Shown here piece after piece: positions 63,357-64,000 of a stretch of DNA of 64,000 bases (its first letter is position 1; the number at the start of each line of letters is the position of its first letter). Source of the stretch: Candidatus Poribacteria bacterium (GTDB taxonomy: Bacteria > Poribacteria > WGA-4E > WGA-3G); assembly GCA_028821605.1 (NCBI GenBank), contig JAPPFM010000013.1:1-64000 (forward strand). Reading direction: 5' to 3'. Under the pieces are notes generated by a model. That model searched no databases, was not told the origin of the DNA, and saw nothing but the letters and a program-made list of their open reading frames with translations. A program made the translations under genes and the position numbers.

Positions 63357-63610
63357 TTCAGTTATCAGTTATCGGTTGTCAGTTAAGAGATGTTTTGGTT
63401 AAGTCAAAATCCTCTTATAACGGATAACCGAGGTCTGACATACACTAACGCAAGGACGAGGATACTAGAGGAAACACCCCAGCAAAAACACCCTCGTCAG
63501 CGGCGGTGAGAGTTTTGATCGCTAAACAACTGTCTACATATTTTCAGGTTTTACTATAGCCCCCTAAATCCCCCTTATCAGGGGGACTTTAATCGGAAAT
63601 GCATAAGTTC
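63357..63610. repeat. Three repeat families in a row between permease genes
   Basis: In order: heptamer words (CAGTTATCAGTTATCGG) at 63357-63393; a CGAGG...CCTCGTCAGCGGCGGTGAG / TTTTCAGGTTTTACTATA copy at 63454-63558; and the CCCCCTAAATC half copy at 63560-63610. The 389-bp gap otherwise shows no gene. The ACCGCAAGGAAAATTAA word at its end carries the ribosome site of the next gene. Confidence 0.65.
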
Positions 63611-63738
63611 TACAGTTAAAAGAACTTTTGGAAAACTTAGCCAAAACTCGCAGCCCCAACCAACGGGCCGGGGCGGGTTCCGGAAACGAACATCTGTTGC
63701 TAAGCCTTACCTGACCGCACCGCAAGGAAAATTAAAAA

Positions 63739-64000
63739 ATGATTTGGCACATTACAAAACGCGAACTCTATGACCACCTGAACAGTCTGCGGTTTGCCTT
63801 CACAACGGTATTGCTTATTGGACTGATGATCGTCAACGCGATCGGATATCTTGGCGAATACACAGCGCAATCAACGGCATATCAGAAAAAAGTCTCAGCG
63901 TCTTTAGATAAAATGAGGTCCAATGCAGAAAGTCTGTATAACCTGCTCACAGAAGGCCCCGGTACGCTTTACAAAAAACCGTGTTCACTCTCCTTTTGTG
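63739..64000 (+). CDS. ABC-2 type permease, N-terminal part (cut by window end)
   Basis: At least 87 residues from ATG 63739, with AAGGAA of the leader word upstream. It begins MIWHITKRELYDHLNSLRF, then a helix (AFTTVLLIGLMIVNAIGYL) and a polar segment, the same start layout as the permease at 61835. It is probably the second subunit of the same transporter. The rest lies beyond the window. Confidence 0.7.
   Translation, partial: MIWHITKRELYDHLNSLRFAFTTVLLIGLMIVNAIGYLGEYTAQSTAYQKKVSASLDKMRSNAESLYNLLTEGPGTLYKKPCSLSFC

Overview
The window looks like a chromosomal piece of an uncultured, sponge-symbiont-like bacterium, most probably Candidatus Poribacteria or a close Planctomycetes-like lineage. 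That is an inference from gene content, not a database match. The signs are secreted WD40 and very large TPR proteins, Planctomycete-type c-type cytochrome domains, sulfatase-family and beta-propeller carbohydrate proteins, several von Willebrand A (VWA) and DUF4159 proteins, and intergenic space full of short dispersed repeats.

Layout. 1-7.0 kb: a plus-strand carbohydrate cluster (Gfo/Idh/MocA oxidoreductase, propeller glycosidase-like protein, GH32, SDR, aldo-keto reductase, MFS transporter). 7.5-15 kb: a secreted 12-repeat WD40 protein (minus), two tandem zinc-ribbon/kinase-fold paralogues, a second propeller glycosidase-like protein, a HAD phosphatase and a cupin. 15.0-16.4 kb: a sigma-54 promoter with activator sites, followed by an IS200/IS605-like element carrying an HNH-less RNA-guided nuclease-like gene (IsrB type). 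16.7-35.4 kb: a 2,937-residue exported TPR protein, then a MoxR / DUF58 / BatA-like VWA / double-VWA gene series. 35.6-37.3 kb: an AAA ATPase + PIN nuclease pair that resembles a defence or toxin module. 37.5-42.2 kb: a Rieske protein and a sulfite-oxidase-like molybdoenzyme, a YfcE-type phosphodiesterase, a small unknown protein and a HigA-like regulator. 42.2-49.4 kb (minus): a sulfatase-fold enzyme, a propeller lyase-like protein, a TIM-barrel epimerase, a TonB-like/VWA protein and a PEP-synthase/Rph-like enzyme. 49.6-53.3 kb: four cytochrome-like lipoproteins, three with poly-Asp or Asp/His tails. 53.7-57.3 kb: a glycosyltransferase 9, a SnoaL-like lipoprotein and a TonB-like/DUF4159 protein. 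57.9-64 kb: an ECF sigma factor fused to a thioredoxin-like domain, the TlpA-like protein from which that domain was evidently copied, and ABC-2 permeases.

Threads that join these parts. Four sigma-54 type promoters (TGGCA-N6-TTGCW) occur in intergenic DNA. Two of them, before the IsrB element/TPR-MoxR series and before the DUF4159 gene, share the same tandem TGC-N10-GCA activator sites at the same 52-bp distance, which suggests joint control of the VWA/MoxR/DUF4159 machinery. The other two lie in the gap between divergent cytochrome-like lipoprotein genes. Five or more dispersed repeat families fill the gaps, and some supply hairpins or ribosome-binding sites to neighbouring genes.

The best candidates for undescribed biology are the sigma-thioredoxin chimera with its neighbouring TlpA paralogue, the poly-Asp-tailed CX4CH lipoprotein cluster, the ATPase-PIN pair, and the sigma-54 promoter interrupted by an IsrB element.
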